NCBI GenBank assembly: GCA_037693485.1
Contig: CM075350.1
Coordinates: 128,214,001-128,278,000 of the forward strand
DNA length: 64,000 nt
Source: Kitagawia praeruptora
Taxonomy: Eukaryota; Streptophyta; Magnoliopsida; Apiales; Apiaceae
Reading direction: 5' to 3'
Shown here: piece after piece, positions 10,961-23,436 of the stretch
How positions within the stretch are numbered: the first letter of the stretch is position 1
How the letters are laid out: every line of letters starts with the position of its first letter
Notes under the pieces: model-generated
What the model was told of the DNA's origin: nothing
Database searches by the model: none
The model's input: the letters and a program-made list of their open reading frames with translations, nothing else
Position numbers and translations under genes: made by a program

Positions 10961-12127
10961 ATGAAGTATAAGGCTACGCATTACGTTTTGTATGATGGAA
11001 AGCTATACAAGAGGGGTTTCAATAAGCCACTTTTGCGATGTATAGCAGGCAGCGAGTGCGAATATATGATGCGGGAGGTACATGAAGGCATATGTGGAAA
11101 CCACTCTGGAGGAACCTCACTGGCCCATAAGATACTTCGACAAGGGTACTTCTGGCCAACATTACAACATGATGCTCACAAATTTGCAAAGGCATGCGAT
11201 CGGTGCCAAAGGTATGCCAACTCAAATAGGAACCCTGTTGTACCCTTAAAGCCACTCTCAAGCCCATGGCCTTTTGCTGTCTAGGGGATAGATTTAATCG
11301 GAGAACTCCCTAAAGGGAAAGGAGGATTAAAGTACGCTGTGGTAGCCGTGGATTATTTTACCAAATTGGCAGAGGCTGAACCCCTGGCTACGATCACCGC
11401 AGCCAAGTTAAAGGAGTTTGTATTCTGAGCAATTGTATGCCGGTATGGGGTTCCCTACAAGCTAATATCGGACAATGGCAAACAATTTGATAGTAAGGAA
11501 ATGAGGGGTTTATGTGAGGACCTTGGGATCGTAAAGGGCTTCTCTGCAGTTTGCCATCCACAAAGCAACGGTTATACTGAAGCCATCAATAAAATCATTA
11601 AACATACTCTAAAAGCAAAGCTGGAAGATAAGAAGGGCTGTTGGCCAGAGGAGCTTCCCATAGTGTTATGGTCTTACAACACAACACCCAGGACTACAAC
11701 TGGTGAATCCCCATTTACTTTAACTTATGGGTGCGAAGCAATGGTACCCGTGGAAATTGGTGCTGGCTCGTTCAGAAGGGATAACTTTGATCCCATGGAC
11801 AATGAGGTCAACCATCGCTTGTATCTGGACTTGGTGGAAGAGGTTCGTACAACCTCTCAGCTGAAACTTGCAGCCTATCAACAAAGGACTCGCAAGTACT
11901 TTGATGGTAAGGTTCAGGCACGACCCTTAAAGGTTGGTGATCTGGTTTTAAGGAAGATGATGCCTAACATGAGGACCCCAGGATATGGGGCCTTTGAGGT
12001 AAATTGGGAAGGCCCATATGTGATCAAATCGGTCCTATGGGAAGGAACTTATCATTTGGAGGATTTGGATGGGAAGCTAATCCCGAGGGCGTGGAACGCC
12101 GAACATCTTAAGAAATATTACCAGTAG
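10961..12127 (+). pseudogene. integrase of Tat pol
   Basis: The frame stays that of the RNase H part. An HHCC zinc-binding domain (HEGICGNHSGG...CDRCQRYA, about 11080-11220) comes first. The catalytic core follows, with Asp in GIDLIGELP (about 11285), Asp in ISDNGKQF (about 11467) and Glu in NGYTEAINK (about 11580). The C-terminal part is VGDLVLRKMMP...WEGPYVIKSVLWEGTYHL. Stops TAG 11282-11284 and TGA 11426-11428 break the core. The frame ends naturally at 12127 (KKYYQ). Integrase would insert the cDNA into the nuclear genome. Confidence 0.9.
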
Positions 12128-13654
12128 TTGAATCCAGGTAACATTTCTTGTAGACCTCTTTCAGGTGTAGGAAAATAAAAGTGTCTTACTAGTTATAGCT
12201 ACCATAATGCTAGGATCTGTCGGGTAGGAATTTCCTTTTGTTAATATAGTGCTCGGGGGGTTGTGAATGTACGCCTACCTGTTGAACACCAATTATGATT
12301 TGATTTAATGAAAATGAAATCAACTCGTTTTTCTTTATCTCTGTTTTATGCATGAAAATGTATGGATATATGTGGATGGGTGCATGCTATGTGTAACCCG
12401 CTTTATTTATGATTGATAGAGGATACGACTGTTGAACCTAGTTCTTCATTATAAGCCTAATTATGCTAAAGAACTCGGGGGGTAGTAGGTGTACACTAAT
12501 TAATGGGAAGGTAACTCGGCTTAAAAATGGGCAAGTTTTAAGGCAAAATTTATTTAATGGAATAAAAACATACGGATTATATGTTCAAGGATGGAAAACG
12601 TATGGAAAATATGTTAATTAATTAAATGGATTACATGAATCATATGGAATATATGTTAATGGATTACATGGATCATATGGAATATATGTTAATGGATTAC
12701 ATGGATCATATGGAATATATGATAATGGATTACACGGGTCATTATATGGAATATGTATGGATTATACGGGTACTTGGATGGAAATGTACGTGGATTGCGC
12801 ACATGGATTGGAACATGTATGGCTTATGCATAAAAATGGGTGGAACCCCAAGGCAGGAATGCTCTAGGGAAACTAGGGCCATGAGGTTCTCTCATATGGA
12901 GGTTCAACCGTTTGAACCCTGAAATACCGTGTAATCAGCATGGTGGATAACCAGCTTTATGGGAGGATTTGGGCACGACTGTAGAAACTAAGTGCAAAGT
13001 GGAAATTGACCTTGCTGCGACCCCAGGGAAACTGGGTGAGTGAGGCTTAATTTTCTGGGAAAATGGAACGGCTAAGGAAATATGGACTTATGAGGAAATC
13101 GTATTGGAAATGGGAATCAAGGTAGGTAGGAACCTAGTATTCTCAAAGGGTACGACTGGTGGAACACCAGTCGTCTTTAACAAGGGCTTTATAGGTAATA
13201 AGGATTGATTGCACACTAACGGCTTGGGATAGGAATGACAGGCTTAGTGAGAAACTCATTTAGCCTATGGATCTACAAGTTAATGATACCTGCTAACACC
13301 TAGGGGTCCAAGGGATGAACCCTGAAGACAGCAAAGGGATTGTACATTATAAGGGAAAGAGGGATATTACCACCCTACAAGGCAACGTATGATAGAAACG
13401 TATTACTAGGCCTGGTATTCAAGGTAATAGGATTAAAAGAAGGTGTGTGCGCATATGTGTGTGTAACCAAATCACATGACAAGCATATACTGATCAAAAG
13501 CAGATAGGGTGCATAAACCTTAACGAGAATCCGAGGAAAACAAAGTTAAAGATTACATCTTTCGAGGCCTTTAGAGGAGCCCGTACCCTCAAAGTATTAA
13601 GTTCATTGCAACCGGTATCAAAAGAGTCTATGGAAGGTTACTTAAAAAGAAAGC
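12128..13654 (+). other. non-coding 3' region of the Tat element
   Basis: About 1.5 kb between integrase and the end of the antisense gene. It holds a minisatellite (12625-12750) and repeated short phrases (GGTACGACTG, AACCC, CTCGGGGGGT), with no conserved frame. Long 3' non-coding stretches are normal in Tat elements. Confidence 0.7.
12625..12750 (+). repeat. 33-bp minisatellite in the Tat 3' region
   Basis: Three near-perfect units (12625-12657, 12658-12690, 12691-12723) of a 33-bp repeat beginning AATGGATTACATG, plus a degenerate fourth. The unit is a multiple of three, so it gives an artificial repetitive frame, which I do not regard as a protein. Confidence 0.85.
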
Positions 13655-16053
13655 TCAAAACAAAGAGCTACTGGCTTCGTTTATCTGAGGTGGCAGGAGA
13701 AGTCTCACCGCTGGAGTGGTCTTATCAGCATCAGGTTCGGCTTGGAGAACCTCTATTGGGGCTTCCACCACAGCATCCCCGGCTTTAGCTACCTGGGCTT
13801 CCACTGCTCCCACGTCGCCTTCTGTAACAACACCTGCAGGCACCTCACCTATCACTTCTTGGGGAGCTTCAGTCGTGGTCACCTCGGGAATAGCCGCAGC
13901 CTGTTCAGCCTTAATCAATTCAATTGCATCGACTGCATCTTGGCCAAGGAGACTCCATTCCAAAGTGGGAAAAGATTCATGCATGGAGGACATGTAGTCC
14001 TTTATTCCAGCATTGTAACCCAGGTTGTACTCTTTATCTTCATATTTGGAGGCAGCAACCTTATACTTGGCGATTGCACCCTGAAGTGACCTGACTTTTA
14101 GCTCGAGCTTCTCCTTCTCTTTCTTGATAGCATTGGTGGCGTCCTCCCTCTCTTTGTCCATCTTAATAATGATGGTGTCCATGGTATCCCTCTCTTTTAG
14201 CAGTTTGTCTTTCTTCTGGATCAATGCACCCCCACTTTCATGGAGCCTCTTGTTAGAATCCAAGAGCTTCTTCCTATCGTCCTTGGAGGTTTTCAACTCT
14301 GAACCTACCCTGGCAAGCTCTTCGCGCATCCTTGAGGTTCCCTTTGCAGTCTCAAAAATCTGGCCACTGTGCTTCAAATACAAGAAGAGGCTTTCAGCAT
14401 TCACTGTAGGTACCCTGCTTGCAGCTTCCTCGAAGCTTAGGTTATCCCACTCTAGAATGGACTGCATGGGAACCCTGTCCTTTATAGCATCAATGAAAAC
14501 ATTGAGGGGAGCAGGGGAAAGGATCTCTGGAGAGTTACGTTCAACCTCGTACCTAGAGCGCTTACCTCCACGTGAGCCAGATGCTCCAGATACTTCAGGG
14601 GTACGCTGGGAGGTTCTCTTCCTTGAAGGAACATTCTTCTCAGCTGGAGATGGACTTGCCTTAACGGACGGAGCAGGGGTTCTTTCAATAGGAGTGGAGG
14701 GTACAGGTGATCTGGAAGTCTTCTTTTGTGCAGAACGTTTGGTGATAAAGGAGGGTACTGAGAAAGACATATCTGCATTATAAAGGAAATGTTAGTTAAA
14801 CTACAGCAACAACAAAGACATTCCTCATAAAAAATAGAGTTAAGCGAGTCATATATGTCGAGGCATTTGTAATCACAGGAAAGGCAATACAAGGAGGGTA
14901 CACCTGCAAGTAAGCATACAAGTACAAACCTGTTTCATTGAGGGTTCTGTCTACAGGGCTTTCCTCAACAGGGGTACGAGCATCCCCTGGAGACCTGGAC
15001 TGGAGTTTTTTGCTAAAACCTAAAGGGAGTAATTTCTTTTTGGTGAGCAGGCTAGCACCATCTCCTAGCCCTGCGCACTTCTTTAGAGCCTTGCGAGCTC
15101 TTTCTAGCTCATCTCCTTCGAGCAAAGTCTGAACAGGCATGTCAGGTTGAGGGTTAAATTCTTTCCTCTATTCGGGACAATCGTAGCAATATAGGAACTG
15201 CTTATGCCATCCTGACATCCCTTTCTTGTTCCCCTTAATACATTTCCCTTTGTGAACATTCCAAGTAGTGAGATAAAAGAAGCCAGTGGTTTTGCCCGTC
15301 TCTTTTAGTTGGTAAAAGAAACCCAACTCACGAGCAGTCAACTTAACTTGAAAAAGGGAGTCATACAGGATGTACATACAAATGGCCATTCGGTAGGAAT
15401 TTGGGGTTAGTTGCAGGGGAGCAAGTTGGTAGGTATCGAGGACATCGATGATAAAAGGATGAAATGGTAATGACAGCCCCAATCTGAAGAATTGGGAAGA
15501 CAAGACGGCACGGGGGATCATTTGGTCTGGTTCAAAGTTGGAGAAGTCATGACATCTCTCATCAGGTTGGGGGTACGATCAACGTACACCCAGGGTTGTA
15601 ATCTCCTAGTAGGTTTTCTAATTTCTGAGCAGTCATGGAGGAACGAGTATTCGCACAGGAAAACTGGGGGGTGGCGACATTAGTGGTTCTGGGGAGAACA
15701 ACCTCATCCTGGCTCCCACAACCTTCAGGTTGATCAGAGGAGGGTTCAGCTGTTGGGGATAGGTACCCCAATGACTCAATTTCTTCTTCAGATTTCAAAG
15801 AATCAGAGCTAATAATGGAAGGTACACTTGGTGAAGGGTCAAAAAGATGGGATTTTATTGAAATTTGAGCAGTAGTTGGGTCAAGGATTTTAACCTTGGA
15901 ACGGGTACGGCCACTCACAGTAGTAGTCATAGGGGGAAATCTGGATATGGGACTGGGAGAGGAGAATGAGTCAACTTCAGAGGCTGCTGCCATTTGAGAA
16001 ACCTCTCTGGTAACAGAATTTTCTGATCCGTCAGACATGGATTGACTCGACAT
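13655..16053 (-). pseudogene. antisense gene of the Tat element (Transposase_28-like protein)
   Basis: On the minus strand an ATG at 16053 lies directly behind a splice acceptor (TTTGTGCAG). The frame gives a Ser/Thr-rich N-terminus, then a domain resembling Pfam 'putative gypsy type transposon' (Transposase_28): FFRLGLSLPFHPFIIDVLD, LAPLQLTPNSYRM, ELGFFYQLK (about 15500-15260). Next come a basic segment, a 157-bp GT-AG intron (14929-14773) and a C-terminal half with a long coiled coil (about 14370-14060) and an acidic Ala/Glu/Val-rich tail ending at 13655. Two lesions are visible: a one-base frameshift near 15565-15575 and an in-frame TAG at 15170-15168. The function is unknown. Antisense frames at this place are known in Tat elements such as Grande. 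Confidence 0.8.
14773..14929 (-). other. intron within the antisense gene
   Basis: Minus strand GTTTGTACTT...TTTATAATGCAG, phase 1. Splicing joins the two coding halves in frame (ACA G + AT ATG). Confidence 0.7.
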
Positions 16054-16826
16054 CTGCACAAAGAAAAGCAGAGTGAGTTCCAAGCCCCATAGCTTAATTC
16101 TTGAAGGGGGGCAGTTTCCACATCAAGAAAAGAATAGTGGAGATGTATTGATTAAAGGGGTTCAGGGATATGAACCCCCCAATTCAACCAGGTTCACTCT
16201 TTTGCTCTTTAGGTTTCAATGGAGGGAATGGGTTGAGGGTGTTCAAATTCGTCCGAGGGTTTCATGTGAAGAATTCTATAAAGAATAGGTGGGACATTAC
16301 TTCAAACAGGGTTTGTGCATATACAACCCAGGACTAAGTGAAAGGGGTTACGAGTGTAGGACCCCTAAACTAACAAATCCAGGGCTGAGCTCAACGAACT
16401 ATAACCCATGTACAAGGAGGTTGGAGTAGGGGAAACGCGAAAGGAAGTTCATTGACATTGCAGGAACATGATCAAAACATCACTTAACAAATATGAGTAA
16501 AGTGCACAATTGGAGAACAGGTGTATGAAAACAAGCATGTGTATGTGGAAATATGAACAGGCAGATGGAATATTATTATCAGAAGTAAATAGATCTACTC
16601 AATTAGGCAAACAAACACGGCATGCATACACCAATCATACAGAACGTCATCTAAAGAACAGTATTCAACACAAGGAAAGGGCAAGGAGATAGTCGGGACG
16701 GACTATCAAACATCGAAAGATACAAATACAAGGCCGGGGTGAACGTATGTGTGCATCAGTGTACATAAAAATCAGTAGACACCAAGTAATACGAGAAATA
16801 ATGGAGGGATAAAAACAGAAAAGTAC
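16054..16826 (-). other. probable 5'-UTR intron of the antisense gene
   Basis: The minus-strand donor AGAG|GTACTT at 16826 and the pyrimidine-rich acceptor CTTTTCTTTGTGCAG at 16054 bracket a 773-bp intron immediately before the ATG. The pairing is inferred from site quality and position only. Confidence 0.55.
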
Positions 16827-16965
16827 CTCTGAATTGAAGAAAGCAACCGGAAAACTGGAGTTCTCGCCGGGATTGAGTCTGGAAGACGAATCGCTTGGGA
16901 GTAGAGGGAAAAGGGTTTATTTCTTTGAGAAAGAGATGAAAGGGGCGAAGGTATAGCAGGAAGTG

Positions 16966-16975
16966 TATATATAAT
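16966..16975 (-). promoter_or_regulatory. TATA box of the antisense gene
   Basis: Minus strand TTATATATAC in a CT-rich context, about 140 bp upstream of the proposed 5'-UTR donor and roughly 560 bp inside the 3' LTR boundary. Its spacing suits a leader exon from about 16940 to 16827. Confidence 0.55.
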
Positions 16976-17520
16976 GGTCTGGGGATATGAACCGTTGCTA
17001 CACGTGTTTTAACACGCATAGGCCTGTGTGCGGGATTGAAGATTGAAGATAATTATAAATAGGGTTTTTAGAAATATAAGGGTTTTGAATTTGGACGGGT
17101 AAAAGGCTTAGTACATTAGATTTTATGGAAAAATGGAGTGGTTATGTGGAAATTAAATTTTAGGATATTAGAGTTTTTATGGGATTTGAAGTCTGATTAA
17201 CTGGAGTTCGAGTGGGACTTTTGTTGTTTTCAGGTTTATCGTTTAAGAAGAGTGTTTAAATGTAATATTTTCTGAGAAAATGAGAATATACACGGAAGTT
17301 TGTGGTCTAAGGGGGTTCGATGGGGGTAACCCAAGGGGAAGACATGTGAACCCCAGAATGTGAATTTGGGGGTACGATTGTTAGCGCAAAAGTTTCATGG
17401 TTGAATCCCTTGTTTCCTACAATGAGTACGCTCACGTAGGCTTAGGGGTTCATGTGGAATGAAAGTGTGGCTAGGGTGTGAATGACGTTAGGTTCCTTTT
17501 GCATTCAAATGGCTACAAGG

Positions 17521-17533
17521 AACCGGGGGTAGT
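17521..17533 (+). other. polypurine tract of the Tat element
   Basis: AACCGGGGGTAGT directly before the 3' LTR, the expected site of plus-strand priming. Confidence 0.65.
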
Positions 17534-18438
17534 TGTTGTGCCCAAAATCCACCTTGGGCTCGATTTAAGGCCCATTAAGGTTACGGGTTCGAATAATGGG
17601 GATACGGAAGGATAAGTTGAACTATGTACGGGTGTTTTGGCCAACTATGCCTTGGGAATAGACTGAAGATAAGGGTTCTGATAGTTGGTTTGGGATACGT
17701 TCGTGTAGGGGTGCGAGTATGTGAACCCTGGATAGGGGTGGTGCTGTGCTGAAGCTGGATAGAGGGTTCAACTGGGTGGCAGGCGATCAAGTAGGGGTTC
17801 AACTGCGTGAACCCTGATAGTTCCCAGAAATTGCACTAGCAATTGCGGGGCTCCTTAAAACGCGGACAATCAGATAAGAAACGTCAAAACAGCCCAGTAG
17901 ATAACTCCTTAACAATAAGAACGGTCTAACAGCAGTGTATATCGTGGATTAGCATCGTATATATAGGATATATATATACACACGTATATACGGGAGGATA
18001 AATCATGAAAATACATGGATTAATCATGGAATAACGGCTGGATAATCATGGAGGATGGATAAACAATCACATGAGGTCTGTTATGGAGGATCAGGCTTAT
18101 CAGATCGTGGAGGATTATCAAGAACTACATGGGACTTGATCTCTTATAAATATAAGAGTATGTAGGCAATTTGCAAGGTTAGACACAAATTTACACCTCT
18201 AACACTTGCTCCTAGCGGCTGGTTCGTGATTGAATAGGTCATATTCGATCATTAAAGCTGGGAGTACTTGCAAACTCAGTCCAAATATCCACCATTTATC
18301 CTCTCGAGTTAGGGTTTATGAAATTAGGGTTTTTTTTGACTTGTAATTCGGTTTAATTCAATCATTATTTACGGATTTTCTTGGTTTTATTCTTGTAATT
18401 CTCTTATTGAAGTGTTGTACCAATTTTTCCTCACAACA
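17534..18438 (+). repeat. 3' LTR of the Tat element at 4985
   Basis: 905 bp, matching 4985-5890 with about twenty visible differences, including a 2-bp deletion near 18049. TATAAATA at 18145-18152. Confidence 0.93.
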
Positions 18439-18568
18439 AGTACAAATGGTGAAAACAAAATTTGAATGTAGGATTGTAGAAGAATCCCCGTGTCTAATAC
18501 GAGGACACGCGTGTCCAAGAATCCGACATGGGGATACGACAGGTAACCCAAGTGTCCCTGCTTCCTAG

Positions 18569-19002
18569 ATGTACAATTAGCAGATTTTTAAACTTCATGT
18601 GCGATGATCCTTGGATTGATTTCATGCCTTCAATTCGGAACCAGTTAATAAAGCTATTATAAGTTCCTTGAAAAAACTGAAGCTATTCCAACCGAACTGA
18701 GGCACATGATATCTCAGGAGTTAGTATATTAGTACATGCCGAAGAAGTTTTCTATCATTCTTTGCAGGCAGGCTTGTAAAGAAATAGTCTCTTTAACAGG
18801 AGCTATTTTTCACGAATTGCTGAACTTATCAAACTTTCAAGTTCGTTATGAGGTCTTTAAAATTCAGCCTTTTATGTGAAAAGAAGCAATAGTCCATCTG
18901 ATCACAAAGCATTGGCAACAACAATGTTATGCTATTTTATTGGAAAGGACCAGAAAAGCCACTAATTTCTTGAAATCATCTTTAATTGAGAAAAGAAGAA
19001 CC
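18569..19002. other. unique flank downstream of gene A, no gene seen
   Basis: This follows the hAT-like element and continues the 3' flank of gene A (TTAGCAGATTTTTAAACTTCATG; compare TTAGTAGATTTTATTAATTTG after gene B). I found no open frame or domain in the rest. It ends in a (TA)n tract at 19003-19026. Confidence 0.5.
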
Positions 19003-19785
19003 AATATATATATATATATATATATAGGCCTATGCTCGAGGGAGAACCCTCTTATGTGAGAGAACTGAGAGACCACATAATTGTCCTTTGATTTCTTTAT
19101 GATCTAATGGTCAGGAATTTTGACTGATTCAATAGTGAATTATTCAAGTGTTTCCATGTATATAGTAGAGGGGTAGTCTTGGAATGAAAATGTACTATAA
19201 TATTTTGCTAGATATGATTGGTTTTTCTTTTTTCTTTTTGGAGAACAATCAATCGAACACTAATTGATTGAATCAGATTGGGCATATTAGTCAAATTTTA
19301 TATGTACCATGCTATATCAATTTATAAGAAATTGATCGAAATTTATTTTTCTGGTAACAGCTGCCATAATGAGCTATTCAATGATATGATATATATTAAG
19401 AATCAATCAAGATATTTGAAATATTGAGAACACCAAATTTTTTAAAAAAAGCATGATCTTTATTGTAATATCGAAGATTTCTATTTACATAAAATAAAGA
19501 TTCTGCAAAAGATTATTTATAGGGAGTGAATTTTTTTAACTTAGCTATAGTTTGAAACCAATATGAGTTCTCATGTATTCTACAATTATACTGTATATTA
19601 AATACTTTATAGAACATTTAAAAGAATCTTGTAAAAATATTTTGTTATGCAAATAAGTTACTACAATAATTATTACTCCCTCCGTCCCATTTTTATTGTC
19701 CATCCATCAAAATCCACCTTTTATTCAATCATGTCAAATATATTTAAGTTACCAAATAATTGTATTATTTTTCATAAAAGTTAAC

Positions 19786-21527
19786 TGTTATGCAAAATCA
19801 CGCAAGCGCACGTTGTCACAAGTAATATATGATTAAATCAAGTTCGTTCCCACAGAGATCTAGAATGGTGTTCAATTCAATTAATGTACCTATGCACCGA
19901 TGTATGGTTTTTATCCACTGCTAAGAAAAATAACAAAATTGAGATTGATTATCTAAATTAACTAAGTGCAAATTATAAAACTAAGAATTGAACAATTAAT
20001 GAGAGTAAAAATTCGAATTACTAATATGAGAATAAAACATGGAATCCTAGTTTCATCATCTACTTCACTTAGAGTTGCAGCCTTTAATTAAAACATGCGA
20101 TGGGGTTGATATCTGATCGGATAACACGAAACAAGTATACGCTACCTGTCAGCATACGCATACCAAACTAAACATACATCCACAAAAGAGATAGAAGATG
20201 AATAGACACCAATTATGCTTAGACCCTATATGTCTATAGAATTTGAAAACATAACGGTTGAAGAACAAGTTATCCATAAAGATCACACAGGGCAGTATAA
20301 GTATTTTCATCTCACACCACAATCATATTGATAACAATTATGAACCTATGCTAGCATGGCAAGTTCTAAATCTCAAGATCCACTTTCACTTCACAAGAGA
20401 TTAAAAATTCAATTTAGATGTTAGCTACGCATCCAAAAGCATTAAGATTAACCATACGAGGATATCAAGAATTCACCACACATAAATCTTTAAGGCATGC
20501 AAACTACTAAGCTACATAGATAAATCCACTAGGATCCCATGACAACGATTAGTTCATAACTAAACCTTTCGTCACCATGGGATTTGATGAAAACATGGTA
20601 AATAACAAGATATGAATAAAAGAAATAATATTAAATAAACAAAGAGTTGAGAAAACAAATCTATAATCCAAAGTAACACAAAAGATGAAGTAGATCTAGA
20701 TCCGTTGCTTGTCACGAGCGTTGAATCCTTCTCTCCTTTTCTCCCTTGCAGATCTAATCTAGGTTACAATAATAAAGCTATGATAATGTATATCTCCAAT
20801 TACAAGGGTTGGATGTGTTTATATAGGCTCTAGAAGTCTTGCCCAGCAAGAAAATACCAAAACATAATTATAATAGAATTTCTGTAAAATACGTTTCCTA
20901 AACTGATTCTGTTTTCAAGGAAAATTCGTAGCTGACTTTTCTTCAGTATTTCTGGACCGTTCCAGTTGTAATTGGACCTCTGGACCACTTTAGAATGATA
21001 GAGAAATCTCGTTATCTTCGCGTGGACAGTAAGATCGCCCAAAACTGACTTCTAGAACTCAAGATATGGCCAAAATCGTAAAAAGGGCAAAACTGGAAAA
21101 TCAGCACGACCCTGAGCAGTCTGCTCAAGAACGGCGCAGACTGCCCAGCACTATTCTGCCAATCTGGCGCAGACTGCTCAAGATATGGCGCAGTCTGCCC
21201 AGCCTCCAACTGGTGAAAATTTTCTCTCCTCGTTTTTCAGCTCTATTTCCTTCGTTTTTGCTCCGTTTGCTCCCGTTCTTTTTGCGTTCTCTTCCGTTTT
21301 CAATCCTCTATGCTTGGAATCCTCATGGTGAACCACAACAAGACTCCATTCTACATTATTAAGCCCGAATTCAACTCCAAAAGTGACGGAAACAACGATC
21401 TTAATCAACATTCTTCCAAACCTACACACTTACACAAAACACATCAAAACTACAACAAACTTGAGGCCAAAGCAATCAATTTAAGCCGATATGGAACGCT
21501 CTTAGTGGATATAAACTCCACTTATCA
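19786..21527 (-). repeat. 3' LTR of the Athila-like element
   Basis: 1742 bp, TGTTATGCAAAATC...CACTTATCA on the plus strand. TATA box on the minus strand at 20825-20817 (TATATAAAC). Bases 21100-21200 contain four or five copies of a GCAGACTGC/GCAGTCTGC motif. Confidence 0.93.
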
Positions 21528-23436
21528 CACCCCCAAACTTAAACCGATGCTTGTCCTTAAGCATAAACAATTACAACGAATTAACTAACTAGTACCACTT
21601 CCGTAGGTGATCACGGTTGCATTTGGCATATGCAACAAGCCCTTTAAACCCCTAGGCAGCCCTAGTGGACGAGTAAGGTCTCGTGAGGGCCTATAGCGAA
21701 TGTACCCACAAAATCCATATAACCTAATGCAATGCAATGCATGAATGCAACTACATGAAAATGCAATTAATCTAATCTACCATACCTTCAAATCCTCTCA
21801 TGCCATATTAACTTAAGAATCAAAGTAAATACGCAATGTCTTGGTGTCGAAAGTGCAAGTATTCACATAGTCTACTCAATGAACATGCATAAGTTCTCAC
21901 AAGCCCATGTCAAGTGTAAGAATAAGTTAGTAAACATGCTAAGCCTACAAGAGTACATCTTTGAGACAACACTCGGGATCTCATACGCAAGAACAAGCAA
22001 ACACTCACAATCCACTCACAAAAGAATATTCACTCAAGAACAAGGGTAAGTGTATCACTCAATTCCAACAAAATCATAAACATGCTTGACATTTGGTCTC
22101 AATCTAACTCTTAACACAACCTACATCAATGACGATAATCAAAAGGTCTTTAATTGGGTTGTAACGGGGCTAGGGACAAGGTATGTCAAAGAAGCCAAAA
22201 CAGGTGAAGTGTCAAAAGCTAGTAAGTACCTTAATAAATCATACACAACACCATATTTCCCCCCACATAATTTTAATATTCTTCTTCCAATAAACGCTCG
22301 ACTAGTCGACTAAAAATAGGATCACAACAAACACAAACATGCTCTCATAATATATATTTTTTTCTTTTTTTTTCTTTTTTTTTCATTTCATTTTTTTTTT
22401 CGAGAGCTAAATAGAACACAAACAATAATATAAACAATAACAATGATCCCATAATTTATTACATATGTCGACTATCAAGTAAACAACCAAACCCAATTTT
22501 CAATATTTCCCCCAAAAGTAAGACCAACAATAAACCCCTCCTTACACACCTTATTACTCCCTTAAGCACTCTACTAGCCTTTGACAATGTAGGTTCAAAT
22601 TAATGTAAGGCCAATACAAGAAAAAGGTCTAGGCAAGTAATGTGGTATGTCACCGAAAAAATAGGATTAAGCTCAACGGGTTAACTAATTGATCATGTAA
22701 ACATGGTATGGTAATATGGGAAAATATGCGGTTATTCCTAAATGCCTTTATCATTTTAATCGTCAAATTATGTCATGCGTTTCAAGAAAGACCTCAAACA
22801 ACTGCTAGCAATGCAAACAATCCGTGGACACTCAAGCAAACGAATAAATTGCAACAAATATGCAATAAGGCTCAAAAACTCACTTGGTGGAAAAACATAC
22901 TCAATCCCAAGCAAACATCTCTCTAACGCACCAACTTGTATTCAAAGCATGCAAACTAAATCATCTTGCACATATTCATGTCCTTCTAATCACTTACAAC
23001 ATTCAAAAAGTCTACTAGCTTCAACTTACTAGTGTATGTGTGTGCACAAGAACAAAGCATATCACTTCTCAATCAAAAGCGTCAACAACACAAAATTCCT
23101 ATCAAGCATGGGTGCAAATGCATCTATTATGAACTCACACGATATACGAAAATAAAAACAGAATGTCCTATATGAAACAAACATAGATAACACAAACATA
23201 TATGCATAATTTACTACTACTAATATGCACAGCATGAAATCCTACATGAACAAATAATACAACAACATCTACTAATCCCTCAAACCACCCCCAAACTTGA
23301 AATATTCAATGTCCTCATTGAATGGAAGTAAATACAAGGGATAGCAGAAAACATACCTGAAAACACCGAAACACATGGGTTGCCTCCCACGAAGCGCTGT
23401 CGTTAACGTCATTTAGCCGGACAAATATGATTCAAA
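21528..23436 (-). other. non-coding 3' internal region of the Athila-like element
   Basis: 1.9 kb, including the purine tract beside the LTR (minus strand AGTTTGGGGGTG, 21538-21528) and a T-rich run at 22352-22402. Short open frames here show no motif. In full-length Athila elements RT, RNase H and integrase would lie between protease and this region; nothing of them remains. Confidence 0.75.

Larger units (their letters stand above)
4985..18438 (+). mobile_element. Tat-lineage Ty3 LTR retrotransposon, complete but decayed
   Basis: The 13.45-kb element has two LTRs of 906 and 905 bp (4985-5890, 17534-18438), a primer-binding site at 5895, a purine tract at 17521-17533 and flanking AGTAT/AGTAC, a 5-bp duplication with one mismatch. 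Gene order is gag, protease, RT, RNase H, a second RNase H and integrase, then a long 3' region with an antisense gene. A second RNase H domain and an antisense frame downstream of integrase are known for the Tat lineage. About twenty LTR differences counted by eye (about 2%) mark it as fairly recent, but the coding region has seven in-frame stops and at least three frameshifts, so it is not autonomous. Confidence 0.93.
4638..18568. mobile_element. non-autonomous hAT-like element split by a Tat retrotransposon
   Basis: Ends are CTAAGAAGCAAGAACACGGG on the left and, read inward from the right, CTAGGAAGCAGGGACACTTG. Both are flanked by the exact 8-bp duplication ATGTACAA (4630-4637 and 18569-18576), the hallmark of hAT insertion. 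Without the nested retrotransposon it is about 475 bp and non-coding. The left subterminal zone has GGTGCGGG repeats (about 4653-4680) and GGGGATACG motifs that recur near the right end. The unoccupied site can be seen at the equivalent place after gene B (about 30482-30510). Confidence 0.85.

Noticed and set aside
12626..12922. Frame with an 11-residue repeat rich in Met, Asp and Tyr
   Set aside because: Produced by a 33-bp minisatellite in the non-coding 3' region of a retrotransposon.
13716..14783. Plus-strand frames of 93-219 codons
   Set aside because: Opposite strand of the antisense gene's coiled-coil region; Ser/Leu-rich complements of Glu/Lys codons.
20830..21588. Open frames duplicated at 27294-27966
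   Set aside because: They lie in the two LTRs of the Athila-like element and carry no domain.
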